Source: Streptomyces violens (GTDB lineage: Bacteria > Actinomycetota > Actinomycetes > Streptomycetales > Streptomycetaceae). From it: a DNA stretch of 64,000 bases. The notes under the pieces were generated by a model that searched no databases, was not told where the DNA came from, and worked only from the letters and a program-made list of their open reading frames with translations. Where the stretch lies: positions 124,001 to 188,000 of the forward strand of contig NZ_JOBH01000011.1 in assembly GCF_000717745.1 (NCBI RefSeq). Reading direction: 5' to 3'. Every line of letters begins with the position of its first letter. Within the stretch, counting starts at the first letter, position 1. The position numbers were made by a program, and so were the translations under genes. This document shows, piece by piece, positions 34,341 to 42,308 of this stretch.

Positions 34341-36392
34341 GTGTCCAAACTGACCGACGTGCCCAAACGCATCTTGATCGGGCGCGCACTGCGCAGCGAC
34401 AAGCTGGGAGAGACCCTTCTCCCGAAGCGCATCGCACTCCCCGTCTTCGCCTCCGACCCGCTCTCCTCCGTGGCGTACGCGCCGGGGGAGGTGCTGCTCG
34501 TCCTGTCCGTGGCAGGCGTGTCGGCGTACCACTTCAGCCCCTGGATCGCCGTCGCGGTCGTCGTGCTGATGTTCACGGTCGTGGCGTCGTACCGGCAGAA
34601 CGTGCACGCCTACCCGAGCGGCGGCGGCGACTACGAGGTCGCCAACACCAACCTCGGCCCCAAGGCCGGCCTCACCGTGGCCAGTGCGCTGTTGGTCGAC
34701 TACGTCCTCACCGTCGCCGTCTCCATCTCCTCCGGAGTGGAGAACCTGGGCTCGGCGATCCCCTTCGTGGTCGAGCACAAGACGCTCTGCGCCATCGCGA
34801 TGATCGTCCTGCTCACCGTGATGAACCTGCGCGGCGTCAAGGAATCCGGCAAGCTCTTCGCCATCCCGACGTACATCTTCGTCGCCGGTGTCTTCGTCAT
34901 GATCCTCTGGGGCGCCTTCCGCGGCCTGATCATGGGCGACGACATGAAGGCCCCGACGGCCGACTTCACGATCCACGCCGAGCAGGGCGGCCTGGCCGGC
35001 TTCGCGCTGATCTTCCTCCTGCTGCGCGCGTTCTCCTCCGGCTGTGCGGCGCTCACCGGCGTCGAGGCGATCTCCAACGGCGTGCCCGCCTTCCGCAAGC
35101 CCAAGTCCAGGAACGCCGCCACGACGCTGGCGCTGATGGGCGGCCTGGCCGTCACCATGTTCTGCGGCATCATCGTGCTGGCCATGGTCACCGGCGTGAA
35201 GATGGCCGAGAAGCCGGCCACCGACCTGCTGCACAACGGGCAGCCCGTCGGCTCCGGCTACACCCAGAACCCGGTGATCTCGCAGGTCGCGGCCGCGGTC
35301 TTCGGCGACGGCACGGCGCCCTTCGTCATCCTGGCCGCCGCCACCGCGCTGGTCCTCTTCCTCGCCGCGAACACCGCGTACAACGGCTTCCCGCTGCTCG
35401 GCTCGATCCTCGCGCAGGACCGCTACCTGCCCCGCCAGCTGCACACCCGCGGCGACCGCCTCGCGTTCTCCAACGGCATCGTGCTGCTCGCCGGCGCCGC
35501 GGTGATACTCGTCTACATCTACGGCGCCGACTCCACCCGGCTGATCCAGCTGTACATCGTCGGCGTCTTCGTCTCCTTCACGCTCAGCCAGATCGGCATG
35601 GTCCGGCACTGGAACCGCCACCTGGCCGGCGAGAACGACCCGGCCAAGCGCCGCCGGATGCACCGCTCGCGCGCGATCAACGCCTTCGGTGCCACCTTCA
35701 CCGGCCTGGTGCTGGTCGTCGTGCTGGTGACGAAGTTCAGCCACGGCGCCTGGGTCGCACTGCTCGGCATGGTCATCTTCTACGTCACGATGACCGCGAT
35801 CCGTAAGCACTACGACCGGGTCGCCGACGAGATCGCCGCCACCGACTCGCGCGACGACGAGGTCGCCCGCCCCTCCCGCGTGCACTCCATCGTCCTGGTT
35901 TCCAAGGTCCACAAGCCGACCCTGCGGGCCCTGAACTACGCCAAGCTGATGCGCTCCGACACGCTCGAAGCCGTCAGCGTCGACGTGGACCCGGCCGAGA
36001 CCAAGGCCCTCAAGGAGGAGTGGGAGCGCCGCGGCATCGAGGTACCGCTGAAGGTCCTGGCCTCCCCGTACCGCGAGATCACCCGCCCCTTCATCGACTA
36101 CGTGAAGTCGCTCCGCAAGGAGAGCCCGCGCGACGCGGTCTCCGTCTTCATCCCGGAGTACGTCGTCGGCCACTGGTACGAGCACCTGCTCCACAACCAG
36201 TCCGCGCTGCGCCTGAAGGGCCGGCTGCTCTTCACCCCGGGCGTCATGGTCACCTCCGTCCCCTGGCAGCTCGACTCCTCCGAGGCCGCCAAGGTCCGCG
36301 CCCGCAAGCGCGCGGAGTGGAACGCGCCGGGCTCGGTCCGCCGCGGTCCGGTGGCCCAGCCGAAGAAGGAGAAGGCGGCCACCAAGAAGTAG
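34341..36392 (+). CDS. APC-family permease, KimA-like (probable K+/amino acid transporter)
   Basis: 683 residues, GTG start. About 12 membrane spans in the first ~480 residues, with DPLSSVAYAPGEVLLVL in span 1, SYRQNVHAYPSGGGDYEVA after span 2, and TGVEAISNGVPAFRKPKSR in the middle; then a ~180-residue cytosolic domain (SIVLVSKVHKPTLRALNYAK, PEYVVGHWYEHLLHNQSALR, LKGRLLF) and a Lys-rich tail. KimA of Bacillus is a high-affinity K+/H+ symporter with the same layout and a c-di-AMP-binding cytosolic domain. Given kdpDE and two TrkA proteins upstream, K+ uptake is more likely than amino acid uptake. Confidence 0.85.
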   Translation: MSKLTDVPKRILIGRALRSDKLGETLLPKRIALPVFASDPLSSVAYAPGEVLLVLSVAGVSAYHFSPWIAVAVVVLMFTVVASYRQNVHAYPSGGGDYEVANTNLGPKAGLTVASALLVDYVLTVAVSISSGVENLGSAIPFVVEHKTLCAIAMIVLLTVMNLRGVKESGKLFAIPTYIFVAGVFVMILWGAFRGLIMGDDMKAPTADFTIHAEQGGLAGFALIFLLLRAFSSGCAALTGVEAISNGVPAFRKPKSRNAATTLALMGGLAVTMFCGIIVLAMVTGVKMAEKPATDLLHNGQPVGSGYTQNPVISQVAAAVFGDGTAPFVILAAATALVLFLAANTAYNGFPLLGSILAQDRYLPRQLHTRGDRLAFSNGIVLLAGAAVILVYIYGADSTRLIQLYIVGVFVSFTLSQIGMVRHWNRHLAGENDPAKRRRMHRSRAINAFGATFTGLVLVVVLVTKFSHGAWVALLGMVIFYVTMTAIRKHYDRVADEIAATDSRDDEVARPSRVHSIVLVSKVHKPTLRALNYAKLMRSDTLEAVSVDVDPAETKALKEEWERRGIEVPLKVLASPYREITRPFIDYVKSLRKESPRDAVSVFIPEYVVGHWYEHLLHNQSALRLKGRLLFTPGVMVTSVPWQLDSSEAAKVRARKRAEWNAPGSVRRGPVAQPKKEKAATKK

Positions 36393-36412
36393 GGGCGCGC
36401 CCCGATGGTCGA

Positions 36413-36475
36413 TGGGGTGGTACGGCGGGACGTAGACTTGAAGGCTGTTGTCCCGCCGCACCACCCCACGTTTTT
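36413..36475 (+). terminator. strong hairpin with T-run between permease and RNA methyltransferase
   Basis: Stem of 19 bp with a single mismatch (left arm 36413-36431, right arm 36450-36468), an 18-base loop, then CGTTTTTT. A run of six T is rare for Streptomyces. The downstream gene's ribosome site GGAG begins two bases after the T-run. The loop holds TAGACT, which resembles a -10 element, so the downstream gene may have its own promoter inside the terminator. Confidence 0.85.
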
Positions 36476-36490
36476 TGGAGCTCACTCGCC

Positions 36491-37819
36491 ATGCCGGAAG
36501 AACCGAAGAAGTCCCTGGTCGGCGAGGAGTACGAGGTAGAGGTCGGCCCCGTCGCGCACGGCGGCCACTGCATCGCCCGTACGGACGAGGGCCAGGTCCT
36601 CTTCGTACGCCACGCCCTCCCGGGCGAGCGCGTGATCGCCAAGGTCACCGACGGCGAGGAAGGCGCCCGCTTCCTCCGCGCCGACGCGGTGCAGGTCCTG
36701 TCCGCCTCCAAGGACCGGGTCGAGGCCCCCTGCCCCTTCTCCGGTCCCGGCCGCTGCGGCGGCTGCGACTGGCAGCACGCCAAGCCGGGCGCCCAGCGCC
36801 GCCTCAAGGGCGAGGTCATCGCCGAGCAGCTGCAGCGCCTCGCGGGCCTGACCCCCGAGGAGGCCGGCTGGGACGGCACGGTCGTACCGGCCCCCGGCGA
36901 CAAGCTTCCCGCCGGTGAGGTACCGGCCTGGCGCACCCGCGTCCAGTACGCCATCGACGCCGAGGGCCACGCGGGCCTCCGCAAGCACCGCTCCCACGAG
37001 GTGCAGCCCATCGACCACTGCATGATCGCTGCTCCGGGAGTCTCGGAGCTGGGCATCGAAAAGCGCGAGTGGCCCCAGATCGCAAGCGTCGAGGCCATCG
37101 CCGCCACCGGCTCCCACGACCGCCAGGTCATCCTCACCCCGAAGCCCGGCGGCCGCCTCCCCATCGTGGAGCTCGACAAGCCGGTCTCGGTCATGCGCAT
37201 CGGCGAGAAGGACAAGGGCGTACACCGCGTACACGGCCGCCCCTTCGTCCGCGAACGCGCCGCCGAGCGCACCTGGCGCGTGGGCAACGGCGGTTTCTGG
37301 CAGGTCCACCCGCAGGCCGCCGACCTGCTGGTCGAATCGGTCATGCGCGGCCTCATGCCCAAGAAGGGCGACATGGCCCTCGACCTGTACTGCGGCGTCG
37401 GCCTCTTCGCCGGCGCACTGGCCGACCGCGTCGGCGACAAGGGCGCCGTCCTCGGCATCGAGTCCGGCAAGCGTGCGGTGGAGGACGCCCGCCACAACCT
37501 CGCCGACGTCGACCGTGTCCGCATCGAACACGGCAAGGTCGACCAGATCCTCCCCCGCACCGGCATCAGCGACGTCGACCTCGTCGTCCTCGACCCGCCC
37601 CGAGCCGGCGCCGGCCGCGCCACGGTCGAACACCTCGCCTCCCTCACCCCCCGCCGCATCGCCTACGTGGCCTGCGACCCGGCCGCCCTCGCCCGAGACC
37701 TCGCCTACTTCGCCACAGCAGGCTACGTCCCGAAGCGCCTCCAGGCCTTCGACCTGTTCCCGATGACGCATCATGTGGAGTGCGTGGCGATCTTGGTACC
37801 GGAGTCCAAGGGCCGCTGA
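36491..37819 (+). CDS. TRAM-domain SAM-dependent RNA (uracil-5)-methyltransferase
   Basis: 442 residues. N-terminal TRAM RNA-binding domain (~10-70, VGPVAHGGHCIARTDEGQV), then a Cys cluster typical of an iron-sulfur-binding RumA/RlmD-like subset (CPFSGPGRCGGCDWQHA: three Cys, with a fourth at HCMIAA), and a Rossmann methyltransferase domain with DLYCGVGLFAGAL, the VVLDPPRAGAG catalytic motif and YVACDPAALARD carrying the nucleophilic Cys. Methylates uracil C5 in 23S rRNA or tRNA. ATG start with GGAG 10 bases upstream. It is separated from the permease by a strong hairpin. Confidence 0.93.
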   Translation: MPEEPKKSLVGEEYEVEVGPVAHGGHCIARTDEGQVLFVRHALPGERVIAKVTDGEEGARFLRADAVQVLSASKDRVEAPCPFSGPGRCGGCDWQHAKPGAQRRLKGEVIAEQLQRLAGLTPEEAGWDGTVVPAPGDKLPAGEVPAWRTRVQYAIDAEGHAGLRKHRSHEVQPIDHCMIAAPGVSELGIEKREWPQIASVEAIAATGSHDRQVILTPKPGGRLPIVELDKPVSVMRIGEKDKGVHRVHGRPFVRERAAERTWRVGNGGFWQVHPQAADLLVESVMRGLMPKKGDMALDLYCGVGLFAGALADRVGDKGAVLGIESGKRAVEDARHNLADVDRVRIEHGKVDQILPRTGISDVDLVVLDPPRAGAGRATVEHLASLTPRRIAYVACDPAALARDLAYFATAGYVPKRLQAFDLFPMTHHVECVAILVPESKGR

Positions 37820-38405
37820 CCTGCGCGTTCGGGCAATGTGCGGCATATGCGCCGCACGACCGATGGGGCGTCACGCGGCTGATCGGGTAGCTCAGGTGAG
37901 GGGTCCGGCTGCCTCGCCGTCCCCACGCTCGACGAGGCGTTCCCCGGCCGAAAGTGACTGGCGCCGCGGGCAGCTCATTGCTCAGATCTTGATCACGGTG
38001 GCGCGTGCGCCGCACAGTGTGGTGATGTCCTCCCGGTCGGAGGTGAGGACGGTGATGGGGCCGGGTGCGGCGAGTGCGGTGGCGCTGACCATGGCGTCGA
38101 TGGCGTACTTGTGCCCGTGCAGCCCGGCATCGGCGACCAGTGCGCCGGCGTGGCGGGCGATCGGCTCGGTGACCGGCTCGACCACGAGGCGGGACAGTGT
38201 GGGTGGGTGCCAGGCCCTGGTGCCCGACTCCCTGACTGACTCCCTGCGTGGACCCCGCAGGGGTCCTCGGCCTGCCCGGGATCGGTAACACTTCGGGCGT
38301 CTCCGGCAGTTGATCGTCCGTATCCCGATAGGCCACCTCAGTCACATCGGTTACGTGATATATACATCCTGCACGATTTCTTCACTCATTCGGGGGGAGT
38401 CTCTG
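37820..38405. other. degenerate intergenic region with PIN-domain remnant
   Basis: About 585 bases between the RNA methyltransferase and the mini-protein gene. It contains a broken PIN-domain gene (listed separately), a short hairpin GGACCCC-GCA-GGGGTCC at 38250-38266, and a low-GC stretch 38300-38400 with TGATATATACATCC, probably the promoter of the mini-protein/glycosyltransferase pair. Base composition is unlike the neighbouring core genes. Confidence 0.6.
37982..38185 (-). pseudogene. PIN-domain (VapC-like) nuclease, C-terminal remnant
   Basis: The open stretch gives 67 residues. The useful part is HKYAIDAMVSATALAAPGPI followed by TVLTSDREDITTLCG, matching the C-terminal half of PIN domains (the second and third catalytic Asp in IDAM and TSDRED). 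The N-terminal half with the first catalytic Asp is missing; upstream bases are in other frames. No antitoxin gene is present. I take it as a decayed toxin gene. Confidence 0.65.
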
Positions 38406-38621
38406 ATGTCTGGACATGGGCAGTTAGCGCAGACGGGGATGCCTGCGGTCGTCATCGGTGGGATCACGTATCCGCTTGGCGGCTGGATGCTTGCTGCGGC
38501 CGTTGCCGTGGTGCTCGGGGCGATTCTGGTGGTTCGTTTCCGTTACCGGCGGGGGCTTGAAGCCGGGCACGGCGTGGTCGTCGGAGGGCGGCGCGGTTCG
38601 GGTCACCGGCGTCGCCGGTGA
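38406..38621 (+). CDS. 71-residue LAxTG sorting-signal mini-protein
   Basis: ATG with GGGGGGAG before it. Residues 1-6 are MSGHGQ, then LAQTG (7-11), a mildly hydrophobic segment (PAVVIGGITYPLGGW), a membrane span ~27-45 (MLAAAVAVVLGAILVV) and a basic stop-transfer RFRYRRG, then a Gly/Arg/His tail. LAxTG + hydrophobic span + basic residues is the layout of substrates of Streptomyces class E sortases, but here nothing precedes the motif: no signal peptide and no mature domain. Its TGA overlaps the glycosyltransferase GTG by 4 bases, so the two are translationally coupled. Function unknown. Confidence 0.75.
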   Translation: MSGHGQLAQTGMPAVVIGGITYPLGGWMLAAAVAVVLGAILVVRFRYRRGLEAGHGVVVGGRRGSGHRRRR

Positions 38622-40021
38622 GCGGCAGACGCCGCGGCAGGCCGGTGCTGGCAGCGCATCAGCACCGGTCTTTGACCGTTCTGTTGGGGATAGTCGTCAT
38701 GCTTGCGGCCGCGGCCTGGGCCGGGCATCACGCGCTCACTGCGTTTGCGGTCGCCCATGATGGCGCGCTGGCGAGTCGCCTCACGGTCGTGTGGATCGCA
38801 CTGTTTTTGATCTTCCTGCTGCAGACGTTCATGTACCACCTCGAACGTCCGAGGAAGCTCACGCCCCGGCTCGCCCGGCAGCTCGACGCGTTGCATGTGG
38901 CGATTCTGGTGCCCGTTTACAACGAGGACCCCGGATACCTGCGGCTGGGGCTGGAATCCTTTCTGCGGCAGAGTCGGCTGCCGGATGCGGTGCATATCGT
39001 CGATGACGGTTCCACCAATGGGGATTACGCCGAGGTGCGGGTGTGGTGGGAGCGCGCCGCGCAGCAGGCCGGTGTTGCCACTACCTGGCAGCGCGTACCC
39101 AATGGCGGCAAGCGGCACGCGCAGGCCCATGCCGTGCGTGTCAGCCCCGAGGCCGACATCTACATCACCTGTGACAGTGACAGTTGCTTCGCGCCCAATG
39201 CGATTGAGGAGGCGCTGAGCCCGTTCTCCCGGCCGCGGGTGCAGTCCGTCGCCGGCATTGTCATCGCGACGAACAACCGGGCCAACTGGCTGGTGCGCAT
39301 TACCGATCTGTGGTTCGTGGTCTGCCAGCTCGTGGACCGCTCCGGTCAGTCCGCGGTCGGCGCCGTCATGGTCAACTCCGGGCCGTTGGCCGCGTATCGG
39401 GCCGGCATCATCCGCGACAACCTCGACGGCTACCTCAACGAGACGTTCATGGGCCGGCCCGTGAACTTCTCCGACGACAGCATGCTCACCCTGTACGCGC
39501 AGGAGCGCGGCCTCACCGTGCAGCAGCCGTCCGCGATCTGCTTCACCGCCATGCCGGAGAAATGGTCGCACTTCAACCGGATGTACCTGCGGTGGATGCG
39601 CGGCTCCACGATCCGGTCCGTCTGGCGGATGCGGTACCTCTCCCCGGCGCGCCCCGCGTTCTGGCTGCACACCATGCGGTGGATCCAGATGGTGCTCACC
39701 CAGATGGTCACCGTCTGGATGCTGGTCGTCGAACCGATCGCGTACCGCAACATGCCGCCGGTGACGATGCTGATCGTGCCATTTCTCATCGGGTGGGCGC
39801 AGGGTCTGCGGTACTTGAGCATTATCCGTTCCGACGAGCGCATCCGCTCCCGGCTCGTGACCTGGCTCGCCATGCCGGGCGCGATCGTCCTCGCCTGGAC
39901 GGTGCTGCGCTGGCTGCGTTGGTACGGCATCGCCACCTGCGCGAAGACGGGGTGGGGGACCCGGCAGAACGGCGCGGAGGTGTCCCTTGCGGGCAGCCCG
40001 ACATCCGTATTGCCGGGGTAA
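38618..40021 (+). CDS. membrane GT2 glycosyltransferase, hyaluronan-synthase-like
   Basis: 467 residues. Two N-terminal membrane spans (~18-36, 52-72), the GT-A domain (~90-335), then three C-terminal spans (~350-433). Motifs of processive synthases: IVDDGSTN (127-134), the DxD site CDSDS (185-189), FSDDSML at 284-290 in the place of the EDR/GDD acid-base motif, RMYLRWMRGS (321-330) matching QxxRW, and WGTR (446-449), which is typical of hyaluronan synthases. It probably polymerises an amino sugar or uronic acid polymer and moves it across the membrane; the sugar is not predictable. GTG start overlaps the LAxTG mini-protein. GC is lower than in core genes, suggesting transfer. Confidence 0.83.
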   Translation: MSGRRRGRPVLAAHQHRSLTVLLGIVVMLAAAAWAGHHALTAFAVAHDGALASRLTVVWIALFLIFLLQTFMYHLERPRKLTPRLARQLDALHVAILVPVYNEDPGYLRLGLESFLRQSRLPDAVHIVDDGSTNGDYAEVRVWWERAAQQAGVATTWQRVPNGGKRHAQAHAVRVSPEADIYITCDSDSCFAPNAIEEALSPFSRPRVQSVAGIVIATNNRANWLVRITDLWFVVCQLVDRSGQSAVGAVMVNSGPLAAYRAGIIRDNLDGYLNETFMGRPVNFSDDSMLTLYAQERGLTVQQPSAICFTAMPEKWSHFNRMYLRWMRGSTIRSVWRMRYLSPARPAFWLHTMRWIQMVLTQMVTVWMLVVEPIAYRNMPPVTMLIVPFLIGWAQGLRYLSIIRSDERIRSRLVTWLAMPGAIVLAWTVLRWLRWYGIATCAKTGWGTRQNGAEVSLAGSPTSVLPG

Positions 40022-40030
40022 GTTGGCCGA

Positions 40031-40600
40031 ATGGATGCTCTTGCGCTGTGCGGCAGTCTGCGGAAACGGTCCCTGAACGGTGCGGTGCTGCGGGCCGCGG
40101 GGGAGCTGTGGGCTCCGCGGGGCGGGATGCGCATCGAGCCGAGTCTCGGCTGGCTTCCCTTTTTCAACCAGGACGTGGAGGAGAGCGGCGTACTGCCGCC
40201 GGAGGTCGCGGAGTTCCGGGAACGGGCCGGGGCCGCGGGTGGGGTGCTGATCGCTACGCCGGAGTACGCGAGCGGGACCTCCGGTGTGCTCAAGAACGCT
40301 CTGGAGTGGCTGGTCGGGGGCGGGCAGTTGTACGACAAGCCGGTGGCGCTGGTGAGCGCGTCGCCGTCCGCGCTGGGCGGTGACCGTGCGCAGGCGTGGC
40401 TGCGCGAGACCCTCACGATGATGGGGGCGCGGCTGGTCGCGGACGGGTTGCTGATACCGCAGGCGAGCGCCAAGATCCAGGACGGTCGGGTGGTGGACAG
40501 CGCTACGGTGAAGGAGCTGGACGAGTTGCTGGCGCGGCTGTACGAAGCGGGCTGCCCCCGGCCGCCGAGCATGCCCGAAGCCGGTCGGGCGGATGCGTGA
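40031..40600 (+). CDS. NADPH-dependent FMN reductase
   Basis: 189 residues with a flavodoxin-like fold: ALCGSLRKRSLNGAVLRAA (phosphate-binding loop), GVLIATPEYASGTSGVLKNALEWL (the signature TPEYxxGxxGxLKNALDW of this family) and VALVSASPSALGG. Reduces FMN, quinones, azo dyes or chromate using NAD(P)H in the cytosol. It starts nine bases after the glycosyltransferase stop, so it could be read through, but its base composition is that of the core genome. Confidence 0.9.
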   Translation: MDALALCGSLRKRSLNGAVLRAAGELWAPRGGMRIEPSLGWLPFFNQDVEESGVLPPEVAEFRERAGAAGGVLIATPEYASGTSGVLKNALEWLVGGGQLYDKPVALVSASPSALGGDRAQAWLRETLTMMGARLVADGLLIPQASAKIQDGRVVDSATVKELDELLARLYEAGCPRPPSMPEAGRADA

Positions 40601-40709
40601 GCGGTGCGTTAGTGGTGTGTTAGTGGGGCATCAGTGGGACTCGGCACGGTAGATGGTGCGGGACCGAAGGGACCGGGACCGTACGTACCGACCCGGTAAG
40701 GGGATTTCC

Positions 40710-41435
40710 ATGTCGCACCACACCAGCCTCCGCCGCGGCCGCAAGGCCGCCACCGCCACGCTGATCGCCGCCGCGGCCGCGCTCGCGCTCACCGCCTGTC
40801 AGGACGACGGTTCCGGGGTGAAGTCGGGTGCCCCGGCCGCCCCCTCCGCCGCCACGTCCGACTCGGGGTCGGCCACGGGGTCGGCGTCGGATTCCTCCTC
40901 GGCCGCCTCCGGTTCGTCGTCGTCCGAGGCCGCCTCCCAGTCCCCCTCCGGCCAGGCCTCGAAGGGGACCGCCGTGCGTACCGCCTCGGCGCGTACCGCG
41001 GCCGCCGCGTCCACCGACACCTCGGCCGACCGCTGCACCGCCGAGGAGCTGGGCCTGCGGCTGGGCCGTGCCGACGTCGGCGCGGGCAACATCCGCTACC
41101 CGCTGGTGTTCACCAACAACGGCTCGACCTCCTGCACGCTGCGCGGCTACCCCGGCGTCTCCCTGATCCAGCGCGACGGCCAGATGATCGGCAAGCCCGC
41201 CACCCGTGAGGGCGCGGCGGGCAGGGCCGTCACGCTGAAGCCGGGCGGCAGCGCGTACGCCGTACTGCACACCATTCAGGACGGCCTGAACGACGAGCCG
41301 TGCTGGAAGAGCCCGTACCTCCTCCAGACCTACCCGCCCGGCTCCAAGGACGCGATGACGCTTCGTACCTCTGAACTTCGGGTCTGCGGCGGCCGGTTCA
41401 CCGTGACGGCGCTGGAGCCGGGCGCCGGTCAGTGA
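40710..41435 (+). CDS. DUF4232 lipoprotein
   Basis: 241 residues from ATG (MSHHTSLRRGRKA); 19 further codons upstream are open but start in Arg/Asp-rich leader. Lipoprotein signal: basic n-region, hydrophobic ATATLIAAAAALALTA and lipobox LTAC, Cys at ~31. Then a ~70-residue Ser/Ala linker and the DUF4232 domain (~95-241) with four Cys (RCTAEEL, SCTLRGYPGVSL, PCWKSPY, RVCGGRF) that could form two disulfides. An extracytoplasmic surface protein of unknown role. The last 38 bases overlap the 3' end of the AraC-family gene on the other strand. Confidence 0.9.
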   Translation: MSHHTSLRRGRKAATATLIAAAAALALTACQDDGSGVKSGAPAAPSAATSDSGSATGSASDSSSAASGSSSSEAASQSPSGQASKGTAVRTASARTAAAASTDTSADRCTAEELGLRLGRADVGAGNIRYPLVFTNNGSTSCTLRGYPGVSLIQRDGQMIGKPATREGAAGRAVTLKPGGSAYAVLHTIQDGLNDEPCWKSPYLLQTYPPGSKDAMTLRTSELRVCGGRFTVTALEPGAGQ

Positions 41436-42258
41436 AGTGCCCCGGCGGGACGCCGAGGACACGCTTGAAGTGCCGGGTGAGATGCGGCTGGTCGTGGAAG
41501 CCCGCGGCGGCCGCGGCGTCCCGCGGTGCCATGCCGTCCAGCAGCAGCCGCCGGGCGAGGTCGACGCGGCGCGCGGTGAGGTACTGGTGCGGGCTGATGG
41601 CGAACTCGCGGCTGAACGCCCTTACGAGATGCGCCGGATGGGCGTGCAGCAGCCCGGATGCCTCCTGGAGGGTGAGCCCCTCGGCGATGCGTGCGTCGAG
41701 CAGGTCGCGGAGCTGCCGGGCGAGGCCCGGACCTGCGGCGGGCGGCGCGGCAGGGGTGTCCTGACGCGTCGGATGCCGCCGTGTCAGGTGCCGGCGCGTG
41801 AGGTGCCGGCGCAGCCGCTCGGTGACGCACACCAGCCGGCTCTCGGACTCCAGTTCCTCGCCGGGCAGCACGAGGGCGTCGTGCAGCCGGTGGATCCGGT
41901 CGCGCAGCGTGGTGTCCTCCAGTACGGGCGCGTCGACCGCGAGCCCGATGTACTCCTCGCCCAGGCCCGCCGCCTCGGGATCGAGGTAGAGCACACGCTT
42001 GCGGAAGCCCTCCGGCGTGATCGGCGAGCCGTTGTGCGGTACGTGCGGGGGCAGCAGCGTGACGCCCGTCCGCAGCGCGCCGTGCTCGTGCCGGTCCAGG
42101 TCGTACCGCACCATGCCGTCGTCGACGATGAGCAGCGTCCACGCACCGTGGGTGTGCATCGGATAGGCATGGCCGGTCAGGTGCGCGTGGTAGACCTCGG
42201 CGATGCCGGTCACCGGCGGGCGCCAGGCCGTGACCTGCGGGTGAGGACGGCGGACCAT
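41398..42258 (-). CDS. AraC-family transcriptional regulator
   Basis: 286 residues from ATG of MVRRPHPQVTAW; the longer frame runs into the divergent DUF2000 gene. N-terminal AraC-type cupin (~15-110, with HAYPMHTHGAWTLLIVDDG) and C-terminal double helix-turn-helix (~190-280: LQEASGLLHAHPAHLVRAF and AAAAGFHDQPHLTRHFKRV). The linker has a short tandem repeat, RRHLT-RRHLT-RRHPT. It is divergent from the DUF2000 gene with only 50 bases between, which suggests that it regulates it. Its 3' end overlaps the DUF4232 gene by 38 bases. Confidence 0.88.
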   Translation of the reverse strand: MVRRPHPQVTAWRPPVTGIAEVYHAHLTGHAYPMHTHGAWTLLIVDDGMVRYDLDRHEHGALRTGVTLLPPHVPHNGSPITPEGFRKRVLYLDPEAAGLGEEYIGLAVDAPVLEDTTLRDRIHRLHDALVLPGEELESESRLVCVTERLRRHLTRRHLTRRHPTRQDTPAAPPAAGPGLARQLRDLLDARIAEGLTLQEASGLLHAHPAHLVRAFSREFAISPHQYLTARRVDLARRLLLDGMAPRDAAAAAGFHDQPHLTRHFKRVLGVPPGHFTDRRPAPAPSR

Positions 42259-42308
42259 GCAAAGAACGTACAAGACCGGGCCGGGGGCGGCTCGGAAGAA
42301 TCCACGAT

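Noticed and set aside
33774..36485. A 903-codon open frame on the minus strand opposite the KimA-like permease
   Set aside because: It is a composition shadow of a high-GC gene: the permease on the other strand has clear family motifs, while this frame is Asp/Glu/Gly/Arg-rich without any recognisable domain.
37644..38345. A 233-codon minus-strand protein spanning the RNA methyltransferase end
   Set aside because: Pro/Arg/His-rich, overlaps the true methyltransferase gene, and the only family-like sequence nearby (PIN domain) is in a different frame.
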